The translations under genes were made by a program, and so were the position numbers. From Aurantiochytrium sp. KH105 (lineage: Eukaryota; Sar; Bigyra; Thraustochytrida; Thraustochytriidae): a DNA stretch of 64,000 bases. This document shows positions 1 through 9,194 of the stretch, piece after piece; the first letter of the stretch is position 1, and each line of letters opens with the position of its first letter. Where the stretch lies: positions 111,693 through 175,692 of the forward strand of contig BGKB01000155.1 of NCBI GenBank assembly GCA_003116975.1, written 5' to 3'. The notes beneath the pieces were generated by a model, which searched no databases, was not told the origin of the DNA, and worked only from the letters and a program-made list of their open reading frames with translations.

Positions 1-5
1 CAAAC

Positions 6-1942
6 ATGGACGACCCTCACGCGGACAGAAACCGCTTCGCTGGGACATTCGTGTTTAACAACGTGTTTCTGGGGACGTACGGGTCCGCAGTTGCGACACG
101 GATGGACTTTGCGCTCCAAAACGCGAACCTCAGCCACGCCTCCACCGGTAGCGGAATCCTTCCTCTCGTGGTTCTGGTTTCTCTCCTTGCCGCGTCTGCC
201 TTCGGGAAGGCACTCCAGCGGTCTCTCTCTCTCACCGAGACAGGCGCGGCCCTCGCCAAGAATGCGTTTCGCGCTGCCGGTGGGACGAGAGCTCCCATCA
301 TTAACCTCTGGCGCGTAGCCATTGCCGCCGGCGTCGTGAGTGGTGTGATCGCGTGCTTTTTGCGCGCTCGCCTTGGTTCACATTCACAGTCGAGGCAGGA
401 ACGATTCCCAAAGAGATCGGCATTCACGCCGAGAATGTGGAGGACCTCATCAGCGAGCTGAGCCACAGTGCACTTGGTGTGGTGAAGCAAATAGACCCGT
501 GTCGGTGGTCCATCAGCAAGCCATCCGAGGCACTGAATTCAAGCATGTCGTATACGTACCCGCCGGAGTACAGCCACACCATGACTCACAAATCCTTCTC
601 TCTCTCGACAGCCAAGGCCGACATCAGCGAGATGGACTGCAAGTGCAGGGCTGCGGGGGCCTGCGTCTGCGAGACTATGCACGCCGCGCGGGCCCACGTT
701 GCCACCAAAACACAGGACAAGGTGGACTTTGCCGCGACGAGTAGCATTTCATACGTGCACGACGAGGTCACTCACTTTCACCAAATCACGGAAGATGTCA
801 TGTACGATGACGCAATGAAAAAGTGTCACGCGATGGAGTGTGACATCGTCTTGGGCGTTGCCGTTGCCGCCGAATCAAGCATCCTCGCGAGCGGGACCGT
901 GTGGCTGATTCCGGGACTCGAGGACGCAATCAGCACAGCAGCCTGGTTTGGGCAGCTCGTGAATCGCGTTGGTCACGGGGTGCTCAAATACGGGCCCGAC
1001 TTGCAAAGTTCTTGACAAGCCTTGCTCTGAAAATCAAATGCGCTCGTCCGTTCCTGCAGATGGTGCTGCGGCTTGCGGGTACCCCGGACAAGGCGCGATA
1101 CTATTTTAGCATGGACCTCGCCATGATCTATGCCCCACTCGCGCTCAACTCTACCTTTTGCGTTTTACTGGGTCTGTGGAGGAGGAAGAATATGAGGAAC
1201 GTGTCGCACGTTTGGGTTCTTCATTCCTCTCTTCGCCGTGAACGTGATTATGATGGGGCTGACGTTCGTGTTCCCCCTCGTGGCGCACGAAGTCGTCGGG
1301 CACGTGCCGTCGAAGCTTATTATGGTTGTAAAGGGGCAGATGCACGCCGGCTTTTACCTCTTGCGATACGCTTACTGCGGGAGTGCGTTGAGCACCTTTT
1401 TTTCCCCATCCTCGTGAGCATCGTGGACGACCTGTCACTCTTCCGGCGAAAGGCAGCCGTGTTACGCAGCCTTTTTCGGAAACCCTTTGCGTTACTATCA
1501 AGAAGGCCGTCGTCCACTGCCACTACCACTACCACGAGCACTGCCGCCAGGGCGAGCATGCTCAATCCAGGAGAGGCCTCAAACGATGACACGAAGCAGA
1601 CGGCGGCGTGAATTCAAACATTTGCGATCTCCGCACCGGTCCTTGCTTTCACGGCAGATGGGTTTACCGAGAACGTGCAGCTCGTGCATATCAGCTACGG
1701 GCCGGAAGGAGCCTTGCTCGATGTAGTGCACGCCTTTCCCGCACGCAGACACCTCCTTGAAGCTGCTCACTTACAACGAAGAAAATACCTTGTGTGGCCT
1801 CATAGGCAAGGGTATCGAAGTGATCATTTCGGTCGCAATAAACGAGTTGCACAGCTTATTTGAGGATATAGTTCAGGTCCTCGAAACATTTGCAGAGAGC
1901 GTCGTCGATGTGGCGTCCATCATCTTATCTAACCTAACCTAA
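6..1942 (+). pseudogene. Decayed or heavily interrupted membrane-protein gene
   Basis: Protein-like segments follow one another on the plus strand but change frame repeatedly. A hydrophobic stretch (about 160-350, two likely membrane segments) lies in the frame of position 6. It appears to continue from about 365 to 1015 in the frame of position 353. A segment around 1020-1190 is in the frame of position 901. A strongly hydrophobic segment around 1208-1417 is in the frame of position 353 again and ends at a TGA. Two further protein-like pieces lie at about 1648-1745 and 1757-1942. No single start-to-stop frame joins them and I did not find clean splice signals at every change. I infer a multi-spanning membrane protein gene that has collected indels; several introns or assembly indels are the alternative. 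I do not recognise the family. The left end may extend beyond the window. Confidence 0.45.
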
Positions 1943-1952
1943 CCTAAACCCC
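1929..1952 (+). repeat. Short telomere-like (CTAAC)n tract
   Basis: Four CTAAC units run into CTAAACCCC. The reverse strand reads GGTTAG-like units. The tract sits exactly at the 3' end of the decayed membrane-protein gene. It may be an interstitial telomere-like scar or chance. Confidence 0.5.
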
Positions 1953-3579
1953 ACAAACGACCCCTTGATTAAGGCACCTCCAGGATCACCTTTTTCTCAT
2001 GTCGAGAGCCTTTCGCTCTCAAAAGCGTCTGCAGCTGCGCTCTCAAAAGCGCGGGATCTCAACGCGCCTGAGCGAGCTCAAATCTTAAAGGTCTCAATGT
2101 CCATGTCAGCAGAGACGCCGCGGAGACGCTGCCGCGCAGGCGGGTAGGCAGCCCTGATGCGCGTGCTTGGTGGACGGTGTCGCAAGCTCGCGGCGTGCAT
2201 ACTCGGGCAGGCGCGCGCTCATCACCTTGCTCGGCGCGGAGTCTCGCCGCTGGGAGCAGCTTGAAGAGCGAGCCAGCGAAGATGCGTGCGGGTGCTGGTG
2301 GCGCGAGCAACGAGAGGCGAGGCGCGGGGAGGCCAAGACGCGGCTGTATCGATGGAGATGCGCATTCCGAGATGACCGCCTCGCGCTGCCCGGCGACTTG
2401 AGGATTGGATTGAGCAGCAAGCAAGAAAGAAAGACCACCGCAGCGTCTCGGACGCTGTGAAAAGCGCGTCGCGTCCGCAATCATGCCCTCTGTAGTCTTA
2501 TACTCCGTCAAGCTGATGTATAGAAGCCGATGCTGGCGGCCAAGCAGAGTTCAGGTCAATGAGTCGATGCGGCCACGACCGCTCACTTTGCAATCATGGC
2601 CTCAAACGCGCAGCAAGCGAAAGACCTACGCACAGCGAGAAAACATTGCAAGGAGGACCGCCGTCATGTGCTGGGTCATGCATACTGTGCCCTTTGAGGC
2701 GTGCGTGCTGGGCCAATGCCACATCGTCAAGCCTGTTGTCGCCCTGTAATGTTGCTCTGCCTTTTATGGCATATTTGAGACAAATCAGTAGCGCCAAGGC
2801 GAAGTAGTTTTTTGCAAAAGGTGTGTAGCAGACGAGCGCCGGCCTCGGTGTCGAATCTGGGATACTGTTCAGGCCAGCGCCGAAGTGTCATTGAGCCACA
2901 TCACGCTTACGGGTACGATTAGGCAAGGACACTATTTGCAGCATTTGATGCGATGCAATGAGAGGCAGGACCGCGACAGGGACGGAACTTGAGGCTGGCC
3001 GTGGCTAGATGGGTCAAGTTCAGCCGAAAATTCGAGGCGCTCAGAGCAAATCGCAGTCGGCCCCATTTAGCATCCGCGCGTCGTATCCAGATTTGTATTT
3101 TGAGTCATGATGCCGCGGAAATTCTTGCGCGGCTCTTTCATGCCAGCCAAAACTTCTTTGAGACTCCATTCTTGAAGAAAAGGAAGGAATGCCGATTCCA
3201 ATGGATGACGAAGCACACTTGACGATGACCACTCGAAAAGGTCAGTAGACGGAGGATGAGTTGCTACTGTAGTGATGACTAGGTAAGAGATCTAACATCA
3301 TCCTCGGGACAGTACTAAAATTGAAAAAGTTTCTCATTAGCATGCTTGAGGTGCTCTCTTCTTGCAATCAATTTGGAGTCGTGCCCTCGAAGATTTACGA
3401 CGCCGCCACCGCATCTCCCGTAACCCATACCCGCTGCGTCGTATTCAACATAAAAGACCGAGAGCAACAAAAAAGACCGAGAGGGTAAAAAAGTAAAGCA
3501 AAAGTTTATAAGCGAGATATTACTACTGCGTTGCAGTAAGTGATCACAAGCAGTTAATGTCGGTCGCCCACCCACGCAG
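1953..3579. other. Gene-poor stretch, no recognisable gene
   Basis: Only short open frames are present on either strand, and none gives a protein I recognise or a convincing start context. The one structured item is a 40-base segment at 2073-2112 that recurs at 8797-8836. The rest looks like decayed or non-coding sequence. Confidence 0.5.
2073..2112 (-). repeat. Dispersed repeat, copy 1
   Basis: This 40-base segment matches 8797-8836 at 34 of 40 positions by eye. On the minus strand both copies can be read as an acidic C-terminal peptide followed by a stop (ADMDIETFKI here, ADIEVETFEI in copy 2). The pair could be a shared coding tail or a fragment of a mobile sequence. Confidence 0.55.
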
Positions 3580-3645
3580 GCATGGCACCCGTAGCGCAAA
3601 GCCACACCGCACGATTAGGTCCCAGGTTCGATTCCTTGGACATGC
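3580..3645 (+). other. tRNA-like remnant with a B-box match
   Basis: GGTTCGATTCC at 3627-3637 matches the eukaryotic tRNA B-box/T-arm consensus. The seven bases at 3580-3586 pair with 3639-3645 at six of seven positions, like an acceptor stem, and TAGCGCAA in between resembles an A-box. The span is only 66 bases, the T-stem has a mismatch and no good anticodon arm forms. It is therefore more likely a tRNA-derived remnant than a working tRNA. It overlaps the last codons of the minus-strand NLR gene. Confidence 0.25.
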
Positions 3646-6600
3646 AAGATGTGCACCATCCCGCTAGCGTCGCCAATAACGTAAAGACTTCCTTGACGAG
3701 CAGTGTCCTCGATTGCGTGATCCGTCGTGAAGCCTATGCCTCTGCTGAGCTTCACATGCGTTCCGTTCTCGGTATTCACCAACATCTTTGTTCCAGGTGT
3801 AGTCGATGCCTCCGCTTCATCCGCGTCGAGTGCCTCGCCCGTTCGAGCGTTCCAGTAAAGAGTTTCATTGGGTGATTGTGATACGATGGTGTCGCCCTGT
3901 ATCGCCACGCTCCTGACGTAATCAGAGTGCCCCTTCAACACGTGCTGCTCCTCGCCCGACGTAGCGTTCCAGGTGCGCACCGTGTTGTCCGAGAACCCAC
4001 TGACGATGGTGTCGCCCTGTATCGCCACGCTCGAGACGTAATTAGAGTGCCCCTTCAACACGTGCTGCTCCTCGCCCGACGTAGCGTTCCAGATGCGCAC
4101 CGTGTTGTCATAGGACCCACTGACGATGGTGTCGCCCTGTATCGCCACACTGTAGACGCAATCAGAGTGCCCCTTCAACACGTGCTGCTCCTCGCCCGAC
4201 GTAGCGTTCCAGATGCGCACCGTGCCGTCTCTGGACCCACTGACGATGGTGTCGCCCTGTATCGCCACGCTGTAGACGCAACCAGAGTGCCCCTTCAACA
4301 CGTGCTGCTCCTCGCCCGACGTAGCGTTCCAGATGCGCACCGTGTTGTCCCAGGACCCACTGACGATGGTGTCGCCCTGTATCGCCACGCTGTTGACCCA
4401 ACCAGAGTGCCCCTTCAACACGTGCTGCTCCTCGCCCGACGTAGCGTTCCAGATGCGCACCGTCTTGTCACCGGACCCACTGACGATGGTGTCGCCCTGT
4501 ATCGCCACGCTGTAGACCCAACCAGAGTGCCCCTTCAACACGTGCTGCTCCTCGCCCGACGTAGCGTTCCAGATGCGCACCGTCTTGTCACCGGACCCAC
4601 TGACGATGGTGTCGCCCTGTATCGCCACGCTGTAGACCCAACCAGAGTGCCCCTTCAACACGTGCTGCTCCTCGCCCGACGTAGCGTTCCAGATGCGCAC
4701 CGTCTTGTCACCGGACCCACTGACGATGGTGTCGCCCTGTATCGCCACGCTGTAGACCCAACCAGAGTGCCCCTTCAACACGTGCTGCTCCTCGCCCGAC
4801 GTAGCGTTCCAGATGCGCACCGTCTTGTCACCGGACCCACTGACGATGGTGTCGCCCTGTATCGCCACGCTGTAGACCCAACCAGAGTGCCCCTTCAACA
4901 CGTGCTGCTCCTCGCCCGACGAAGCGCTCCAGATGCGTACCGTGTTGTCCCCGGACCCACTGACGATGGTGTCGCCCTGTATCGCCACGCTGTAGACGCA
5001 ACCAGAGTGCCCCTTCAACACGTGCTGCTCCTCGCCCGACGTAGCGTTCCAGATGCGCACCGTGTTGTCATCGGACCCACTGACGATGGTGTCGCCCTGT
5101 ATCGCCACGCCCAAGACCGGACCAGAGTGCCCCTTCAACACGTGCAGCAAAGGGTCGCGGGGATGAGCAAGGGTGACGCGAATAGGCTCCAGCCATGGCT
5201 GATCAGGTGTTTGGAGACTACGTGCCAAGGGGCCTTTCGAGTCGTGACCAAGACGCGCCAGAACTTGCGACGCAAGTTCGTTGGGATCGTAGCTGAGGGC
5301 ATGCACTGCTTTGCTCAGGAAGCGCGGCGTATCACTTTCGGGCGCAAAGTAGATGTCGAGTTCGACGCAATCGCGAATGAGGTTTCCGATTGTGGCGCGC
5401 CTTTGTGCCTCATCGTCACCGACAGAGATGGCGCTCTGTACCCATGCAAAGTCATTCAGGAGCTCGAAAGCCTCAGCGTGCCTGCCGCTCTTGACGAGGT
5501 GAAAGACGGCGTGACGGAGCGGGAAAACGTCGTCCCGCGAGCTGCTGCAGTAGTCGGCTAAGGCAGTATGGCCATCGTCAATGTCCACGCCAAGATCTCC
5601 GCTCAGGTCGTCATCTAGCAGCCAGTCTGCCATCCGCTTGTGGATGAGCGCCACGCGACCATCGCCGCCCTGGTACAAAAGATTACGCGCGTCGCCAACG
5701 ATCTTTTTCGTCTTCTTCTTGGTTTTGTCAAGAATCACGGTGAGTTGCTCGACGCTCAGCGGCTCGCGCGCTGCCACGATAGGAGTTAGCAGTGACTGAT
5801 AAGCATCGTCACCGCCCATCTTGTCGCGAAGGCGCTTAAAGTACTCCTCAAACATGCCACCAAGCCCGTTGGGAATGGCGTCTTTGTGAGAGATGTCCTT
5901 CAAGGTCAGCACTCCACCTTGTTTCTCCTCGTGCATCCGGTTCAGGGTCTCGGGAAGGAAGCTCGCCCAGAGAAAGAGACCTTCGGATCGCTCGGAAAGA
6001 ATCTTGGCGCAAGAAGCAACGTCTTTTTGCTCCACGATATCTTTCATGTCGCACAGTAAATGCTCAATGTGTTTTTCGATGTCGCGAAAGTTCTCTTCGT
6101 CCTTGAGCTCCAGCACTTTAAAATCAAGGCTATTGTTGGTGATGCCGCGTTGAATCTCGCCTTCGGGACGTGTGCTCACAACCAAGCTGAGCCATGAGGG
6201 CATCACATCCTTCCACGTACGAATGACCTTTGTCAAGACATCGTCGCTTTTGCTGCACTCGTCGAGAGCGTCGAGCACGACCACTTGTCGCATCTGATCT
6301 GAGCCGAGATTGTTCAAAGGGTCGACGAGAATGGTCTGAAAAACATCGGCCAGAGGCTTGTCGCGGATACCGCCAAAGCTCACGGAGTCAAGCACATCGG
6401 CAAAACCAGGCACGCTCAGGCAGAGCTGCCATGCAATGCTCACAAGAGCCTCTTTCGGCGCAGCGGTCGTGACTTGATCATGCCGAAAGAAATGATACGC
6501 CGCAACAAAAATAGGCTGGCGCTCTTTTTGGCTACGACGCCACAGGCTACGTACACGTGACGACTTTCGGCGCGGCTCGGCGCGTTCATCAGCTTTGCTC

Positions 6601-7429
6601 TTTTCGACATCTTTGTCAGTTTTCAGAGCGCCTCCGCGGTGGCAAAGCTCGGCCATGATGACGCTTTTGCCGACGCCGCCGTCGCCCACAAGAATAAAGA
6701 CGGCACTCTTGTTGTCGCTGTACCACTTGCAGAGCTCGTCGACGATCCAGCTCCGCGTGCCGAGGGTAAAGTTTTCCGCCTTGCCCTTGGCCCATGCCTC
6801 TGAGCTGCACGGGTTCAGGCGAGGATAGATGTCGCGCATCAGAGGGGTGAGGTCCGATGAAGCCTCGGGGGTCGCGATGCGCATGCGAATGGCATTGGCG
6901 AGGCGTTCGATCGCCTNAGGAAGGCAATGTTGGCCTTTTCAGGTTCGAAGAATTCGACGTACAAATCATTGGGCAAATACCAAGCGATTGCGCCATCCCA
7001 AGTCTTCGGCTTGGCCATCTTTTTATCGATGAGGATGGGTACAAGCGCGTTCGGGAGGACCCTCGCCACTGCCTCAACGAGCATCCAGTTGCCTTGGAGT
7101 GCCATACTCACGAGCAGAAGAGCGACCGAGGCATTCTTGGCCGCCTCTTCTGCCTCGGCGGCTTTGCTCGCGGTGCGCACGGGCACGCTGAGGTGGGGCT
7201 GAATCGCGTCAACCAGCTGCTCGGCCAAGGACTCGTCGGCGGAATCGTGTACGACGAGGACGGCGACGTCGGCGAGCACCTCAGGGGGGTCGAGAAGGGC
7301 CTCCGCCTGCTCAGACGCGGCAGTATGGAGCTCTGCCTCCGCCTGCGCGGCATCTTTCACCTCGCGCTCGACGCTTGATCCTTTGTTGCCTTGCCCTCTG
7401 CCGAAGACGGCGTAGAAGCTTTTTCTCAT
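3615..7429 (-). CDS. TIR-NACHT-WD40 NLR-type receptor (frame break at N6917)
   Basis: Minus-strand gene read in two frames that meet at the undetermined base 6917. The first part, from ATG at 7429, holds a TIR-like domain (about residues 54-167) with a VAVLVVHDSADES start and NWMLVEA, where the Glu (about residue 119) sits where TIR NADases keep their catalytic Glu. Supplying one base near 6917 lets the frame run straight into a NACHT-type NTPase. There the Walker A is GDGGVGKS (codon block near 6665-6690), the Walker B is VVVLDALDE (near 6255-6285), and STRPEG follows. A helical spacer leads to eleven 40-residue WD40 units (HVLKGHS...TVRIWNATSGEEQ) and a divergent last blade. Known relatives are NLR/STAND sensors, in which the WD40 disc senses, NACHT oligomerises and TIR signals or degrades NAD. 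The frame break is probably an assembly ambiguity, but a real null allele is possible. Confidence 0.85.
3825..5144 (-). repeat. Eleven 120-bp tandem units encoding WD40 repeats
   Basis: The period is exactly 120 bp (40 codons). The four units covered by 4441-4920 are base-for-base identical. The others differ mainly at the residues just after HS and around the D of the SGSxDx turn. Homogeneous repeats with change focused at a few codons suggest unequal exchange or gene conversion plus diversifying selection. Copy number in an assembly may be under- or over-called. Confidence 0.95.
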
Positions 7430-8801
7430 TCTTTCCACGCGCAAGTAGCCTCACGGTCCTTTGGTTTGACCGCGCGCCCCTTCTCGGGCGCGGTTGCCCC
7501 TTCTCGCGCGCGGCTGCCCCCACCCGAGCGCCGTTCCCCTCGCCCCCGCGGCTGCGCGTCCTCGACCTCGCTCTCGTGCAGCGAATTGGTTCTGCTGCTC
7601 GCATCGCGCTCTGCTCCTACCGCCCTCGGCGGCTGGAGCGAGGGGATAAAAGTTCCAGAATACTCCCTTGTATGGGCCTACTACCATGTACAAAGGTCCC
7701 AATGTGGTTCTGCTGGAGGGAGTAAAACAGAAACTGTATGCTGCGCGTGCTGCGCACTTTTTCCGAAGCCCTTCTTCTTTCCATATAAAATCGGGTGGGT
7801 GTGTGCGCGTGCACAACGCAGCCGCCACTGCCAATGGCTAGCGGCCGTTCTCCAGCGTGTCCAGCGTGCACACGTCGCGCGAGCCCGTCCGTCCGCAGCC
7901 TTTTCCCCTCACTGCATCCGCGAGTGGTGATGGGCCTGAAGGAAAAGGAAAGCGGGCCTGACCTGGAAGGCGAAGGGGGGAAAGGGGGTAACGATCATCA
8001 TGATGAGAGTGTGTGCGGACGCTGTCGCGCCTGGCTGGCTGTTGGCGCAGCAGGCTGCTGAGAGTGAGTCGCCAAACTCGCCTGCCGCGCCAAACTCGTT
8101 GCGCGGACCGACCGAGCCAGACAGCTCTTTCACGAGGTTTATGTAGTATACTGGCTGACGCGCAAAAGTGTCTGTCAGCCATTCAGCCGACAGATGACGA
8201 CTTTGCAAACAAACAAAGAAAAAAAACCACCAACCAAACAAACGGTCTACCGGGAACGGACGCGCGCGCACCAGTGCCAGCTGGCTGCCCTTCTTAAGCC
8301 CTCCCCCCTCTCTGACGCCAATCTTTCTGGTGTGCTCTGCCTGGGGGGGGCGGCCAGCCAAAATTTTCTCTTTATGATCTCGGTAGAAAGCATCAAACAA
8401 CTCGCGCGAAGCAGCCAGTCCAGCTGTGGAAGCAGGCCAATGACAACCCGCAGAGCAATTTTCCAGCGCACGGCCAGCTCTGTCCATCAGCCAGGCGTTG
8501 TGCGGAAGAAGAGGGAGGCGCGAACAGCGTCCCGCGCGGCGAGCCTGATCAATCAGCATCGGTCGATCGAAGGCGCACGTCAAGTTGTCGGAAGGAGGGA
8601 AAGCAAGAAGAGGAAGGGGGGTCAGCAGGCAGATCGGAGCTCTGCTGCGCAAAGCGTTCCATCTCCACTGACGACGTAGCGATGACAAGAGCGCTGCGTC
8701 GAGGTCCATCGAAGATTGCACGCCCGACACAAGTTCTACAACATTCTTTCAAAAAGTTTAGAGTCCTGTCATTTGATAATTTTCGAGGATTTCAGTCGAG
8801 C
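7430..8801. other. Intergenic, upstream of the NLR gene; no gene seen
   Basis: This GC-rich stretch lies between the NLR start and the metallophosphoesterase remnant. A minus-strand open frame of about 270 codons (7909-8730) has erratic composition and no recognisable domain, so I do not call it. A promoter-like string, CCCTTGTATGGGCCTACTA at 7665-7683, resembles strings about 280-300 bp upstream of two other genes in this window. Confidence 0.5.
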
Positions 8802-8836
8802 TCAAATTTCAAAAGTCTCAACCTCGATGTCAGCAG
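8797..8836 (-). repeat. Dispersed repeat, copy 2
   Basis: Second copy of the 40-base segment at 2073-2112. It covers the last codons and stop of the metallophosphoesterase remnant that ends at 8802. Confidence 0.55.
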
Positions 8837-9194
8837 TGCTGGAGCTCGATGGCGAACTTGCATTGATAAATGCCGTGCGGGGTGTCGTGAGCCAACCCGG
8901 TGTGTGGCAGTGACCAAACACATGCAGCGTCGGCTGCACACGTTCCACAACATGTCTAAGCAACATTGGGCATCCGATGTGCCTTCCATTGAGGGCAAGA
9001 TCTAGAATGCGAGATGGTGGCGAGTGCGTGACAAGCACGTCCGTATTAGCTGGGATGCTTTCCCAGATGCCTCGAGCGTGCCCTTGCGATCGGAGGGGAA
9101 ACGCCCAAAGACTCGGTAGGTGGTGCACCTGCACGTACGGCGAGCCATAAAACTTAACATTGTCGACGAGTTCTTGCCAAGATTCCAACAGGCG
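8802..9194 (-). pseudogene. C-terminal remnant of a metallophosphoesterase (UPF0046/MPPED-like)
   Basis: About 130 residues match the C-terminal half of calcineurin-like phosphoesterases of the MPPED/UPF0046 kind: FYGSPY, then a tryptophan-centred W(E)SIP, TDVLVTHSPP, GRHIGCPMLL, HVFGHCHTPG and a terminal AFINAS. The metal-binding GHCH motif is present. The N-terminal metal-binding half (the DTHGH- and GNHD-type motifs) is missing. The frame upstream of about 9194 is instead antisense to an RNA polymerase fragment. The gene therefore looks cut by a rearrangement and probably makes no enzyme. Its last codons and stop lie in the repeat at 8797-8836. Confidence 0.7.

Noticed and set aside
3825-5144. 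Regular repeats as a CRISPR array
   Set aside because: Units are directly adjacent, coding, 120 bp long and without unique spacers, in a eukaryotic context.
3927-5561. 544-codon plus-strand open frame opposite the WD40 array
   Set aside because: The 120-bp period is a multiple of three, so any stop-free frame is copied along the array. The NACHT-WD40 reading on the other strand explains it.
7909-8730. 273-codon minus-strand open frame upstream of the NLR region
   Set aside because: No domain, uneven composition and no start context. Left as intergenic.
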